In this document: positions 46,228-54,240 of the stretch, in pieces
Layout of the letters: each line of letters opens with the position of its first letter
Position numbering within the stretch: position 1 is the first letter of the stretch
Assembly (NCBI RefSeq): GCF_030867385.1
Contig: NZ_JAPFBJ010000001.1
Coordinates: 310,001-374,000, forward strand
Origin: Sphingobium sp. DEHP117
Lineage (GTDB): Bacteria; Pseudomonadota; Alphaproteobacteria; Sphingomonadales; Sphingomonadaceae
DNA: 64,000 nucleotides
Direction of reading: 5' to 3'
Notes under the pieces: model-generated
What the model saw: only the letters and a program-made list of their open reading frames with translations
The model's database searches: none
What the model was told of the DNA's origin: nothing
Translations under genes and position numbers: made by a program

Positions 46228-47859
46228 TCAGCGCGAGGCGATCTTGCGCGCCTGCTCGGCCTTGAGCGTGTCTGCTGAAACTACTGCTACGTCGCTGCCG
46301 CGCGCCGTCGCCTTCAGGCTGCTCAGCCTGGCGCGAAACGCCTTCAGCTCCCGCCCGCCGAGCAGCGCTGTCTGCTGGAACTTGACCGACAAGGGGTTCA
46401 CTGTTCTGCCGTTCTGATACACTTCATAATGAAGATGCGGCCCGGTCGAGATGCCGGTGGATCCGACATAGCCAATCACCTGGCCCCGCCGCACACGCTG
46501 CCCCGCATAGACGGCGATGCTGCTCATGTGCGCATAGCCTGTGCCGAGGCCGCCGCTGTGGGCGAGCTTCACGAAATTGCCGTGCCCGCCATGCCGCCCG
46601 GCATAGCTGACCACGCCGTCCGTCACCGCGTGGATCGGCGTTCCGGTCGAAGCCGCGAAGTCCACGCCCTGATGCATGCGTGAATAGCCGAGGATCGGGT
46701 GAAAGCGCATGCCGAAGCCTGACGATATCCGCCGCGCCTCCACGGGCTGGGCGAAACCGTCGCGCTTCTTGCCGACGCCCGATGCCTCGAACCACTGCTC
46801 GCGGCCCTCGTGCGTCCATTTCAGCATGTCGAGTTTTTTGCCGCTTGCGGTCGTCAGCCCACCATAAAGCAGCGCGCCCGGCTCGGCCATGCCGTCTGCC
46901 GCGCGGCGATGGGCGATGATGATGTCGAAGCGGTCACCCGCTCCGATCCGCTCCAGCGATATCTGCTGCCCGATCACGCGAAGATAGGTCTGCGCCGTCG
47001 CCGGGGTGGCCCCTGCGGCGCGCGCCGCCTGATAGAGACTGTCTGACACCACGCCCCTGATGCGCAGCGGCGTATCATCCACGGCAATCGGCGTGCGGTG
47101 CAAAGTGAGTGCGCCGTTCTCGCGCTTCAGGTCCACCGCTAGGTCAAGCCGCGCCCTGAACGAGAGCGCATCGAGCGGGCGCATGGCCTTCGGGTTCGGG
47201 CGGCGGCCCAGCGTGATGTCGAGCCGCGTGCCGGGGTCGATGCTGCCGGGGCTGATCTCTTCGCCCAGCGTGCGCATCACCTCGCGGCTGTCCGCGCTGG
47301 AAACGCCTGCACGCGCAAGCGCGCGAGACAGGCCGCCGCTCTCGCCTACTGACGAGAACAGCTGGATCATCGGGCGTTCCGGCGTGCTGGCGAGCGGCGA
47401 AACAAGATCGGTCGGCCCCATGTGCCGCCCGCTGTTGCTGCCATAGGCCAGCGGTGTGATCATCTGCGAGCGAATCTCGTCATAGCTTGCGGCCGTCATC
47501 GGCGCTTCGGCCAGGCCGGGCAGCGGCGCGAGATCGGGCGCGAGCTTCACGGTCACGAAACAGAGCGCAGCGCAGGTGGCAAGGCCGCGCCACCATGTCC
47601 GGCTGCCGACATCGCGTCCCAGATCGGGAACGAGATCGATCTCTTCGGCCCAGTATTTAAGGCTTTCGCGCCAGTGCTGGGTACGGGCGGGGGCGGGGGA
47701 TGCACGGCCGAAGCCGCGCGGTGCGCTTGCTCCAGGTCCTGGCACAGGCAGAGGCAATGCCAAGGCCGCAGCGCCTCCTGCCGTGCCATTGTGATCATCG
47801 TTCAAAAACAAATCAGGCCCATCCCCGAACCAGAGCGATTTCCAGTCAAATGGCATCAT
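46228..47859 (-). CDS. M23 family metallopeptidase, membrane-anchored
   Basis: About 543 residues with one membrane span near residues 95-115 (GLATCAALCFVTVKLAPDL) and a C-terminal LytM/M23 domain. The zinc site is read from HPILGYSRMHQGVDFAAS (His and Asp) and GPHLHYEVYQNG (His-x-His). The middle holds LysM- or OapA-like segments repeated around ALARAGVSSADSREVMRTL and QAARAAGATPATAQTYLRVI. It cleaves peptidoglycan cross-links or activates amidases, as NlpD/EnvC-type or YebA/MepM-type proteins do. ATGs at 47859 and 47856 precede the conserved part. It is divergent from the helicase gene. Confidence 0.88.
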   Translation of the reverse strand: MMPFDWKSLWFGDGPDLFLNDDHNGTAGGAAALALPLPVPGPGASAPRGFGRASPAPARTQHWRESLKYWAEEIDLVPDLGRDVGSRTWWRGLATCAALCFVTVKLAPDLAPLPGLAEAPMTAASYDEIRSQMITPLAYGSNSGRHMGPTDLVSPLASTPERPMIQLFSSVGESGGLSRALARAGVSSADSREVMRTLGEEISPGSIDPGTRLDITLGRRPNPKAMRPLDALSFRARLDLAVDLKRENGALTLHRTPIAVDDTPLRIRGVVSDSLYQAARAAGATPATAQTYLRVIGQQISLERIGAGDRFDIIIAHRRAADGMAEPGALLYGGLTTASGKKLDMLKWTHEGREQWFEASGVGKKRDGFAQPVEARRISSGFGMRFHPILGYSRMHQGVDFAASTGTPIHAVTDGVVSYAGRHGGHGNFVKLAHSGGLGTGYAHMSSIAVYAGQRVRRGQVIGYVGSTGISTGPHLHYEVYQNGRTVNPLSVKFQQTALLGGRELKAFRARLSSLKATARGSDVAVVSADTLKAEQARKIASR

Positions 47860-48035
47860 TTGACGATTCAGAAATCGCGGTAAACCCAAACCAGAGCGGT
47901 CAGTCTGATCCAGTCAGACTGAAAACCGCTCGCTCCGCGCAGCCCGCTTCCGCGCAGATATGCGGCACTTTTGTGAAGGCTGAGGGTTAATGTCAAATTA
48001 AAGCGGCGGATTTCCGCCACACTTCGAGGTGAGAC

Positions 48036-51026
48036 GTGTCCGTTGACCGACCAACCGGCCCGAGTCGCGGTCTTGCATCTCCTGTCCCCATGCACGACAA
48101 GGCGACCATGGCCCAATTTTCCCGCGCTCCGGTTACGGCGGTGCTCGGTCCCACCAACACCGGCAAGACGCATCTCGCGGTAGAGCGGTTCTGCGCGCAT
48201 TCCTCCGGCATGATGGGTTTTCCGCTGCGGCTGCTGGCGCGCGAGGTCTATGACCGGGTGGTGGCGCTCAAAGGCCCCAAGGAAGTTGCGCTCATCACCG
48301 GCGAGGAGAAGATCGAACCTCAAGGCGCGCGCTGGTATCTCTGCACGGCGGAGTCGATGCCCCTCAACAAGGATTTCGCGTTCGTCGCGCTCGATGAGGC
48401 GCAACTGGGCACCGATCCTGAGCGCGGGCACATCTTCACCGATCGCATCCTGCGCGCGCGTGGGCGGGAGGAGACGATGATCCTCGGCTCGGGCGCGCTT
48501 TCCGGCATGGTGCGCGCGCTACTGCCGCAGGCGGAGATCATCTCGCGCCCGCGCTTTTCCACACTGTCCTATGCCGGAGCTAAGAAGCTCTCGCGCCTGC
48601 CCAAGCGCTCCGCCATCGTCGCTTTCTCGGCGGAGGAGGTCTATGCAGTGGCGGAGATGCTGCGGCGGCTGCGCGGCGGCGCGGCGGTGGTGATGGGCGC
48701 GCTCTCGCCCTCCACCCGCAACGCGCAGGTGAAGATGTTCATGAACGGTGACGTCGATTATCTCGTCGCGACGGACGCGATCGGCATGGGCCTGAACCTC
48801 GATGTCGCGCATGTCGCCTTTGCCTCGCTGCGCAAGTTCGACGGGCATCGCACCCGCCGCCTGACCATCGCCGAAATGGCGCAGATTGCCGGGCGGGCAG
48901 GAAGGCATCAGAAGGATGGCACCTTCGGCTCGCTCGGCGGGGAGGAGGGCGAAGGCGCGTTCCGGCCCGAGGAGATCGAGGCGATCGAGGCGCACGAATT
49001 TCCGCGCATCGAGCATCTCTACTGGCGCGATGGCGCGCCGCCGCTGGATGCGGGAATAGATGCGCTGATCGCCGCGCTGGAAGCCCGGCCAGACCGGCCA
49101 GAGCTGCGCCCCGCGCCCCAAGCGGTGGACCTCGCCGTATTGAAGGCGATGGCGGACGACGCGGAGGTGCGTGCCCGCGTCCGCTCCACCGCGCAGCTCC
49201 GCCGCTTGTGGGATGTGTCCGGCCTGCCCGATTTTCAGAAGCTGGGGCCAGAGCATCACCGCGCCAGCGTCGCCCGCCTGTGGCGCTTCCTCTCCGAAGG
49301 CAACGGCCATATCCCGCAAGACTGGTTCGCGGGACAGGTCGCCCGGCTCGACAATGCGCAGGGCGATGTCGATACCCTCTCCGGGCGCATCGCGGCGGCG
49401 CGCACCTGGAGCTATATCGCCCACCGGCCGGACTGGCTGGCCAACCCCGCCGACATGGCCGAACGCACGCGCGCGCTGGAGGAAAAACTCTCTGACGCGC
49501 TCCACGCCGCGCTTACCCAGCGGTTCGTTGACCGGCGCACCTCGGTGCTGCTGCGTGACCTGGGCCGCAAAAATGAACATTTGCCGGTCGATATCGATGC
49601 GGATGGGTCTGTGCATGTCGATGGCGAGCCGCTAGGAAGCCTGAAGGGATTCCGCTTTCACGTCGATCCGCAGGCGCGGGGCGGGGACAGGAAATTGCTG
49701 TTGGCCGCGGCGGAGCGGCGACTGGGAAAGATGTTGACCGTGAAGGCCGAGGAACTGATTGCCGCGCCGGATGGCGAATTCGCGCTGAGCGCCACGCCGG
49801 GCGAGACGCCTGGCCTGCTGTGGCGCGAGGAAAAGGTCGCGATGCTGCACGCCGGCCCCGCGCTGCTCCACCCGGAAGTGCGGGTGGACAAGACAATCGT
49901 CGCGCTGGGGCAGGATGTCGCCAACCGCGTCACCGCGCGGCTCAACGCCTGGATGCAAGCCCAACACGAACGCCACCTTGCGCCGCTGCTGAAGATTGCG
50001 GAGCTTTCGACGCAGGAAGACACCCCGGCGGTCGTGCGGGCGCTGTTGATCCAGCTCGGCGACGCGGGCGGCATCATCGCGCGGGTCGACCTTGACGACG
50101 CGCTCAACCGGCTGGACAAGGACCAGCGCCAGATCGTCCGCAAGGCGGGCTTCACCATCGGCGTGCTCGATATTTATCATCATGCGCTGTTGAAACCCGG
50201 AGCGGCCCTCTGGCGTTTGGCTCTCATGGCACTTCAACGCAACAAACCGATGCTGCCCCTGCCTCCGGCGGGCGCGGTGGTGCTAACCCTCAAAGCGCGC
50301 GAGGAGCAGATGGGCGCCGCGCGCGCGGGCTATCGCAGCTTCAACGACACGCAGATCCGCATCGACATGATAGAGCGCATCGCGCGCGGCGGGCATGAGG
50401 CGATCGCCAAGAACGAGCGCTATGACGCGGCATCGCCGTTCATCGTCTCGCTGGGTCTGGCGGAACCTCTGTTCAACCAGATCATGCGTGGCGCGGGCTT
50501 CCGTCCTGTGATCCCCAGGCCGGTGGAACCTGTGACGGAACAGGCGGCGGACGACCCTGAAATGCCGAAGGAATTGCCGCCCATCCCGCCTTCCGAAGAC
50601 GAGCCGGGCGAAACTCCGGCAGAAACGCCTCCGCTGCCCGACGATCCGGCCCCAGCCGCCCCGCCGCAGGAGTTTCCCGCCGGTGAGCCGACAGAAATCC
50701 CGCTGTCAGACCCAGCCCCCACTCCGGATTCAGCCCCGGAAGCCGCCAGCCCCGCCGAGGCTCCACCTCCTGCGGGCGCGAACTGGGTGTTTCGCGGGCG
50801 CTACAAGCACAAGGACCGGCAAGAACGCCGCTTTGGCGGTGCTCAGGCCAAGGGGGCTCAGCCCGGTCCGGCGCGCAAGCCCCGGCAGGAGGGGCAGGAA
50901 AAACGCTCTGGCCCGCCGCGCGAACGGCCAGACCGTCGTTTCGCCCACAAGGATGCCGCGCCTGCCCGCCCGGCTGGCGGCGGCGCTTTCGCCGGTCTTG
51001 CCGATTTGCTGGCGGGCAAGGAATAA
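48036..51026 (+). CDS. Suv3-like DEAD/DExH RNA helicase
   Basis: A helicase of up to 996 residues. Walker A is GPTNTGKT at 38-45, motif II is LDEAQLG (Asp120), and motif VI is AQIAGRAGRHQKDG. The run HRTRRLTIAEMAQ and MGFPLRLLAREVYDR are marks of the mitochondrial Suv3 group, whose members unwind RNA for degradation. Residues ~820-910 are a proline- and glutamate-rich linker, and the last 80 are basic (YKHKDRQERRF and more), fit to bind RNA. GTG 48036 has a GAGGTGAG ribosome site. ATGs at 48090 and 48108 are alternatives closer to the P-loop. Confidence 0.9.
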   Translation: MSVDRPTGPSRGLASPVPMHDKATMAQFSRAPVTAVLGPTNTGKTHLAVERFCAHSSGMMGFPLRLLAREVYDRVVALKGPKEVALITGEEKIEPQGARWYLCTAESMPLNKDFAFVALDEAQLGTDPERGHIFTDRILRARGREETMILGSGALSGMVRALLPQAEIISRPRFSTLSYAGAKKLSRLPKRSAIVAFSAEEVYAVAEMLRRLRGGAAVVMGALSPSTRNAQVKMFMNGDVDYLVATDAIGMGLNLDVAHVAFASLRKFDGHRTRRLTIAEMAQIAGRAGRHQKDGTFGSLGGEEGEGAFRPEEIEAIEAHEFPRIEHLYWRDGAPPLDAGIDALIAALEARPDRPELRPAPQAVDLAVLKAMADDAEVRARVRSTAQLRRLWDVSGLPDFQKLGPEHHRASVARLWRFLSEGNGHIPQDWFAGQVARLDNAQGDVDTLSGRIAAARTWSYIAHRPDWLANPADMAERTRALEEKLSDALHAALTQRFVDRRTSVLLRDLGRKNEHLPVDIDADGSVHVDGEPLGSLKGFRFHVDPQARGGDRKLLLAAAERRLGKMLTVKAEELIAAPDGEFALSATPGETPGLLWREEKVAMLHAGPALLHPEVRVDKTIVALGQDVANRVTARLNAWMQAQHERHLAPLLKIAELSTQEDTPAVVRALLIQLGDAGGIIARVDLDDALNRLDKDQRQIVRKAGFTIGVLDIYHHALLKPGAALWRLALMALQRNKPMLPLPPAGAVVLTLKAREEQMGAARAGYRSFNDTQIRIDMIERIARGGHEAIAKNERYDAASPFIVSLGLAEPLFNQIMRGAGFRPVIPRPVEPVTEQAADDPEMPKELPPIPPSEDEPGETPAETPPLPDDPAPAAPPQEFPAGEPTEIPLSDPAPTPDSAPEAASPAEAPPPAGANWVFRGRYKHKDRQERRFGGAQAKGAQPGPARKPRQEGQEKRSGPPRERPDRRFAHKDAAPARPAGGGAFAGLADLLAGKE

Positions 51027-51089
51027 AAGGCTTTGGCCAGCAGCTCGCCAGCCGCATCTTCCGCTCCCATCCCCCAGCATGGCCCATCC

Positions 51090-51368
51090 ATGCGGATCGA
51101 CAAATTCCTCTGGTTTTCCCGCCTCTCGAAAAGCCGCAGTACGGCACAGGCAATGACAGAGCAGGGGATCATGCGGCTGAATGGCCGCCGGGTAGACCGC
51201 GCGCACAGCCCCATCCGCGTTGGCGATCTCGTGACTCTCGTGCAGGGGGATCGCATCCGCGTGGTGCGCATCCTCGCGCTTCCGGTCCGGCGCGGTCCGG
51301 CACCGGAGGCTCAGGCGTGCTATGAGGATCTGACCCTGTCCACGGAGCATACATCCCAGGGAGCGTAA
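51090..51368 (+). CDS. S4-domain RNA-binding protein (Hsp15-like)
   Basis: A 92-residue protein with an S4 domain: MRIDKFLWFSRLSKSRSTAQAM, then GIMRLNGRRVDRAHSPIRVGDLVTL. It matches Hsp15 (HslR), which binds 50S subunits stalled with a nascent chain. ATG 51090 is the family start; the frame can be extended to 51033 without conserved sequence. It lies 64 bases after the helicase gene on the same strand, and an RNA helicase plus S4 protein pair is a common alphaproteobacterial order. Confidence 0.87.
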   Translation: MRIDKFLWFSRLSKSRSTAQAMTEQGIMRLNGRRVDRAHSPIRVGDLVTLVQGDRIRVVRILALPVRRGPAPEAQACYEDLTLSTEHTSQGA

Positions 51369-51460
51369 CTTGATGTTGACGCGGCCGCAGGGCGGGAATA
51401 GCAGGTCTGAACAGCATCATAACTGCGTCTTGCCGACGTGAGTGAACAGGGAAGATAACG

Positions 51461-51799
51461 ATGACCTATGTAGTGACCGAGGCCTGCATCCGCTGCAAAT
51501 ATATGGACTGCGTGGAGGTTTGCCCCGTCGATTGCTTCTACGAGGGCGAGAATATGCTGGTCATCAACCCCAATGAGTGCATCGACTGCGGCGTGTGCGA
51601 ACCGGAGTGCCCGGCCGAGGCGATCCTGCCCGATACCGAAAACGGCCTGGAAAAGTGGCTGGAGCTGAACACCAAATATTCCGCTGAATGGCCGAATATC
51701 ACCAGCAAGGGCGCCGCGCCAGATGATGCCGACGATCACAAGGGCGAGGAAGGCAAGTTCGAGAAATATTTCTCGGAGGCGCCCGGCGCAGGCGGCTGA
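51461..51799 (+). CDS. fdxA: Ferredoxin FdxA (7Fe-8S type)
   Basis: A 112-residue ferredoxin. The first cluster is formed by [14 protein letters not shown], where the spacing (Cys-x2-Cys-x4-Cys) gives a 3Fe-4S site with the later cysteine. [12 protein letters not shown] holds the 4Fe-4S site. The tail [20 protein letters not shown] is the C-terminal extension typical of alphaproteobacterial FdxA. It transfers electrons in the cytoplasm; its partner is not evident. GGGAAGA lies upstream of the ATG. A hairpin follows. Confidence 0.94.
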   Translation: MTYVVTEACIRCKYMDCVEVCPVDCFYEGENMLVINPNECIDCGVCEPECPAEAILPDTENGLEKWLELNTKYSAEWPNITSKGAAPDDADDHKGEEGKFEKYFSEAPGAGG

Positions 51800-51837
51800 A
51801 TACCCACCCCATAAACTGGAAATTTTCAGTCTTAACA

Positions 51838-51870
51838 ACCAGCTGGAGCGGATTTCCGCTCCGGGCTGGT
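51838..51870 (+). terminator. Terminator after fdxA
   Basis: Stem ACCAGC-T-GGAGCGG with CCGCTCC-GG-GCTGGT, with a small internal bulge, 39 bases after the fdxA stop and followed by AATTTTGTT. It reads as a rho-independent terminator. Confidence 0.75.
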
Positions 51871-52037
51871 AATTTTGTTACGAATCTGTTAAAAGGGCAA
51901 CGAGGCGGGGAAGTCGCACCTCGTCAGGAGTAAATTCGTAATGCCCCAAGCGTCTCCGCGCGCCGCTCCGGAAACACCGAGGTTCTGGTGCCATGTCGCG
52001 GCCTGATGCTCCCTTTGAGATTATGGAAAGGTTTCCA

Positions 52038-52568
52038 ATGGCTGCAAAGGCCCTGTCTTTCGATGTCGGCGATTATGTTGTTTATCCCAAGCACGGTGTT
52101 GGTCGGGTGATCGAGCTGCAAAGCCAGCAGATCGCCGGAATGGACCTCGAATTGTATGTATTGCGCTTCGAGAAGGAGCGGATGACCCTGCGTGTCCCCA
52201 CCAACAAGGCGGAAAGCGTGGGGATGCGCAAGCTCTCCTCCAACAAGACGCTGAGTGAGGCGCTCGATACGCTGAAGGGCAAGCCCAAGGTCAAGCGCAC
52301 CATGTGGTCGCGCCGCGCGCAGGAGTATGAAGCGAAGATCAACTCCGGTGATCTGGTTTCGATTGCCGAGGTGACGCGCGATCTGTTCCGGCCTGATGAC
52401 CAGCCGGAGCAGAGCTATTCCGAGCGCCAGATTTTCGAGGCTGCGTCGAGCCGGCTCGCGCGCGAACTGGCGGCGATGGAAGAGACGGACGAGCGCGCAG
52501 CGCTCAAGAAGATTCTGGACATCCTCAATGAAGCCGCGCCGAAATATGCGCGCGACAAGGCGGAATAA
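52038..52568 (+). CDS. carD: CarD family transcriptional regulator
   Basis: A 176-residue CarD/CdnL protein. The N-terminal RNA-polymerase-interacting domain begins FDVGDYVVYPKHGVGRVIELQ, with LRVPTNKAESVGMRKLSS next. The C-terminal helical DNA-binding domain has TMWSRRAQEYEAKINSGDLVSIAEVTRDL and ends DERAALKKILDIL. CarD binds the polymerase beta subunit and stabilises open complexes at rRNA and other promoters. ATG 52038 has GGAAAGG upstream and matches homologues; the frame extends to 51993. A terminator follows at once. Confidence 0.93.
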   Translation: MAAKALSFDVGDYVVYPKHGVGRVIELQSQQIAGMDLELYVLRFEKERMTLRVPTNKAESVGMRKLSSNKTLSEALDTLKGKPKVKRTMWSRRAQEYEAKINSGDLVSIAEVTRDLFRPDDQPEQSYSERQIFEAASSRLARELAAMEETDERAALKKILDILNEAAPKYARDKAE

Positions 52569-52592
52569 ACTCCACCTCTCATTGTAATCAAC

Positions 52593-52622
52593 AAAAGGGC
52601 GCCGCGATTGTGGCGCTCTTTT
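52593..52622 (+). terminator. Terminator after carD
   Basis: AAAAGGGCGCC (52593-52603) pairs with GGCGCTCTTTT (52612-52622) with one G-T pair and an 8-base loop. It lies 24 bases after the carD stop. The stem ends in a T run, a textbook rho-independent signal. Confidence 0.88.
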
Positions 52623-52811
52623 CTTGTGCCCTCAGCCGGCTAGCCCGCACTATTCATGAGGCCTCCGCTCCGGGTTCGTGCGAGCATGGTTTGTCGGTCG
52701 CCGGGTGATCAGAGCAAGCTCCTCCGGCGGTTTTTTCACCGCGTCAGGATCGATGGGCTTTTCGAGGTTGAAGGACGAGGGCTCGGGCTTTGGGCGGCAC
52801 TGCCGCGCTGG

Positions 52812-54182
52812 TTATGTGGGTGCCGGCCGGAGGCCGGTGGCAATGGTTCTGAACAGGCTGGCATCGGGACAGGCTGACGCGAAGGCGACGCGGATGCGCG
52901 TAGCGGTTTCGATGATGCGGGCGGCGACCTTGAGCAACCGCAGGCGCAGCGTTGCGAACTCGGCGGTGGCGAGCGCGGCAGCCTTCGGGATTTCCTGCTG
53001 GATGCGCCACACGAGCCAGTAGGCGGCGGTGTGCAGGATGAGGCGCATCTGGTTAGCATTGGCTGAGCGGCACGAGGTACGATCGCTGGCAAGCTGGGTC
53101 TTGTGGCGCTTGATCAGGTTCTCGGCGTTGCCGCGCGCGCAGTAGAGGGTGTCGTAGATATGCTCAGCCGAACCTTCGGCCAGCGAGGTGACGACATAGC
53201 GGATGTCCATGCCCAGCGTGCTGGCCTCGATCCGGGCGACGACGCGGCGCTGGCACTTCCAGCTCTTCGCGCCGTAGCGGGTCTCGGCATAGTTGCGCAG
53301 GACCGGATATTGGCGCTGAGCCCGCTTAACCGCGCAGGCATCGGCGGCAGCGACGATTTCGGGATCAGCACGCAGCGCGGCGTTGGTCGGCAGGCCGAAC
53401 ACGTAGTCGACGCCGGCCGCCTCGCAGAAGGCCATGACCTCGGGCCGGCCATAGTGCCCGTCGCCGCGGATGGTGATGTGCGTTTCGGGCCAGTGCCGGC
53501 GCAGATGGCGCACCAGGCGCCGGATGTGGCCGGCAGCTTCGGCGCCCGACGGTGTCTTGCCGGTGCGCAGCAGCATCGCCACCGGTCGGCCGGTGGCAGT
53601 GTCGTAGACATGGATCGGCAGGAAGCAGCGCTCGCCATGATGCCCGTTCCAGAAGGAGAGCTGCTGATAGCCATGAACAACGTCACAGGTGTCATCGATA
53701 TCCAGCGTCACCGCCGCCGGCGCGGCGGGGTAGCTGGTGCAGTAGATGTCGATCATCGCGGCCATCATCCTGGCCAGCTCGCGTGTGGTCGGCGCATTTT
53801 CCCACCGGCTCATCGTCGGTTGGCTGGCCAGCCCCGCGCCCGATCCCGGCAGCTTGCCCAGCGCCAGGCGGAAGCCCGGATCGTCGCGCAGAGCGTCGAG
53901 ATCATCGGCGTCTTCATAGCCGCAGGCGATCGCGAACACCCGGGCACGCAGGATGTCATCAAGGCGATGGATCACCCGCACAGGGTCCCGCGGATCGGCA
54001 ATGCAAGCCGCAAGCCGCCGGCAAAGCCCCATCGCGCGCTCGGCCTGTGCCAGCAGCAGAACACCGCCATCCGAGGTGAGCCGACCTCCGTCGAACGCGG
54101 CTGTGATCTTCTTGCGCCCGATCGCTGGAAACGAAAATCCCGGCGCGCTATCATCGCTCCCGGCGGGTGTGGCCCGTGGCAT
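52812..54182 (-). CDS. IS1380 family transposase
   Basis: A 456-residue transposase of the DDE type. The start reads FDGGRLTSDGGVLLLAQAERAMGLCRRLAACI. The IS1380 marks are SQPTMSRWENAPTTRELARMM, VTLDIDDTCDVVHGYQQLSFWNGHHGERCF (catalytic Asp), IRGDGHYGRPEVMAFCE (Asp) and YCARGNAENLIKRHKTQLASDRTSC (Glu). It moves its own element. I could not identify matching terminal inverted repeats in the flanks (52623-52811 and 54183-54240). The element therefore either has diverged ends or is missing one of them. The frame is intact. It separates the carD terminator from pepN. Confidence 0.93.
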   Translation of the reverse strand: MPRATPAGSDDSAPGFSFPAIGRKKITAAFDGGRLTSDGGVLLLAQAERAMGLCRRLAACIADPRDPVRVIHRLDDILRARVFAIACGYEDADDLDALRDDPGFRLALGKLPGSGAGLASQPTMSRWENAPTTRELARMMAAMIDIYCTSYPAAPAAVTLDIDDTCDVVHGYQQLSFWNGHHGERCFLPIHVYDTATGRPVAMLLRTGKTPSGAEAAGHIRRLVRHLRRHWPETHITIRGDGHYGRPEVMAFCEAAGVDYVFGLPTNAALRADPEIVAAADACAVKRAQRQYPVLRNYAETRYGAKSWKCQRRVVARIEASTLGMDIRYVVTSLAEGSAEHIYDTLYCARGNAENLIKRHKTQLASDRTSCRSANANQMRLILHTAAYWLVWRIQQEIPKAAALATAEFATLRLRLLKVAARIIETATRIRVAFASACPDASLFRTIATGLRPAPT

Positions 54183-54240
54183 AAATTGCCTCGCTGCAGG
54201 ACTGGTCTAGACACCCATTTTCCTACATCAAAGCAATCGC

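Noticed and set aside
48519..49616. 365-codon frame antisense to the Suv3-like helicase
   Set aside because: Opposite a gene with intact helicase motifs; no own ribosome site or family.
52623..54240. Defined ends for the IS1380 element
   Set aside because: I compared both flanks of the transposase gene and could not find a convincing inverted terminal pair, so only the gene is annotated.
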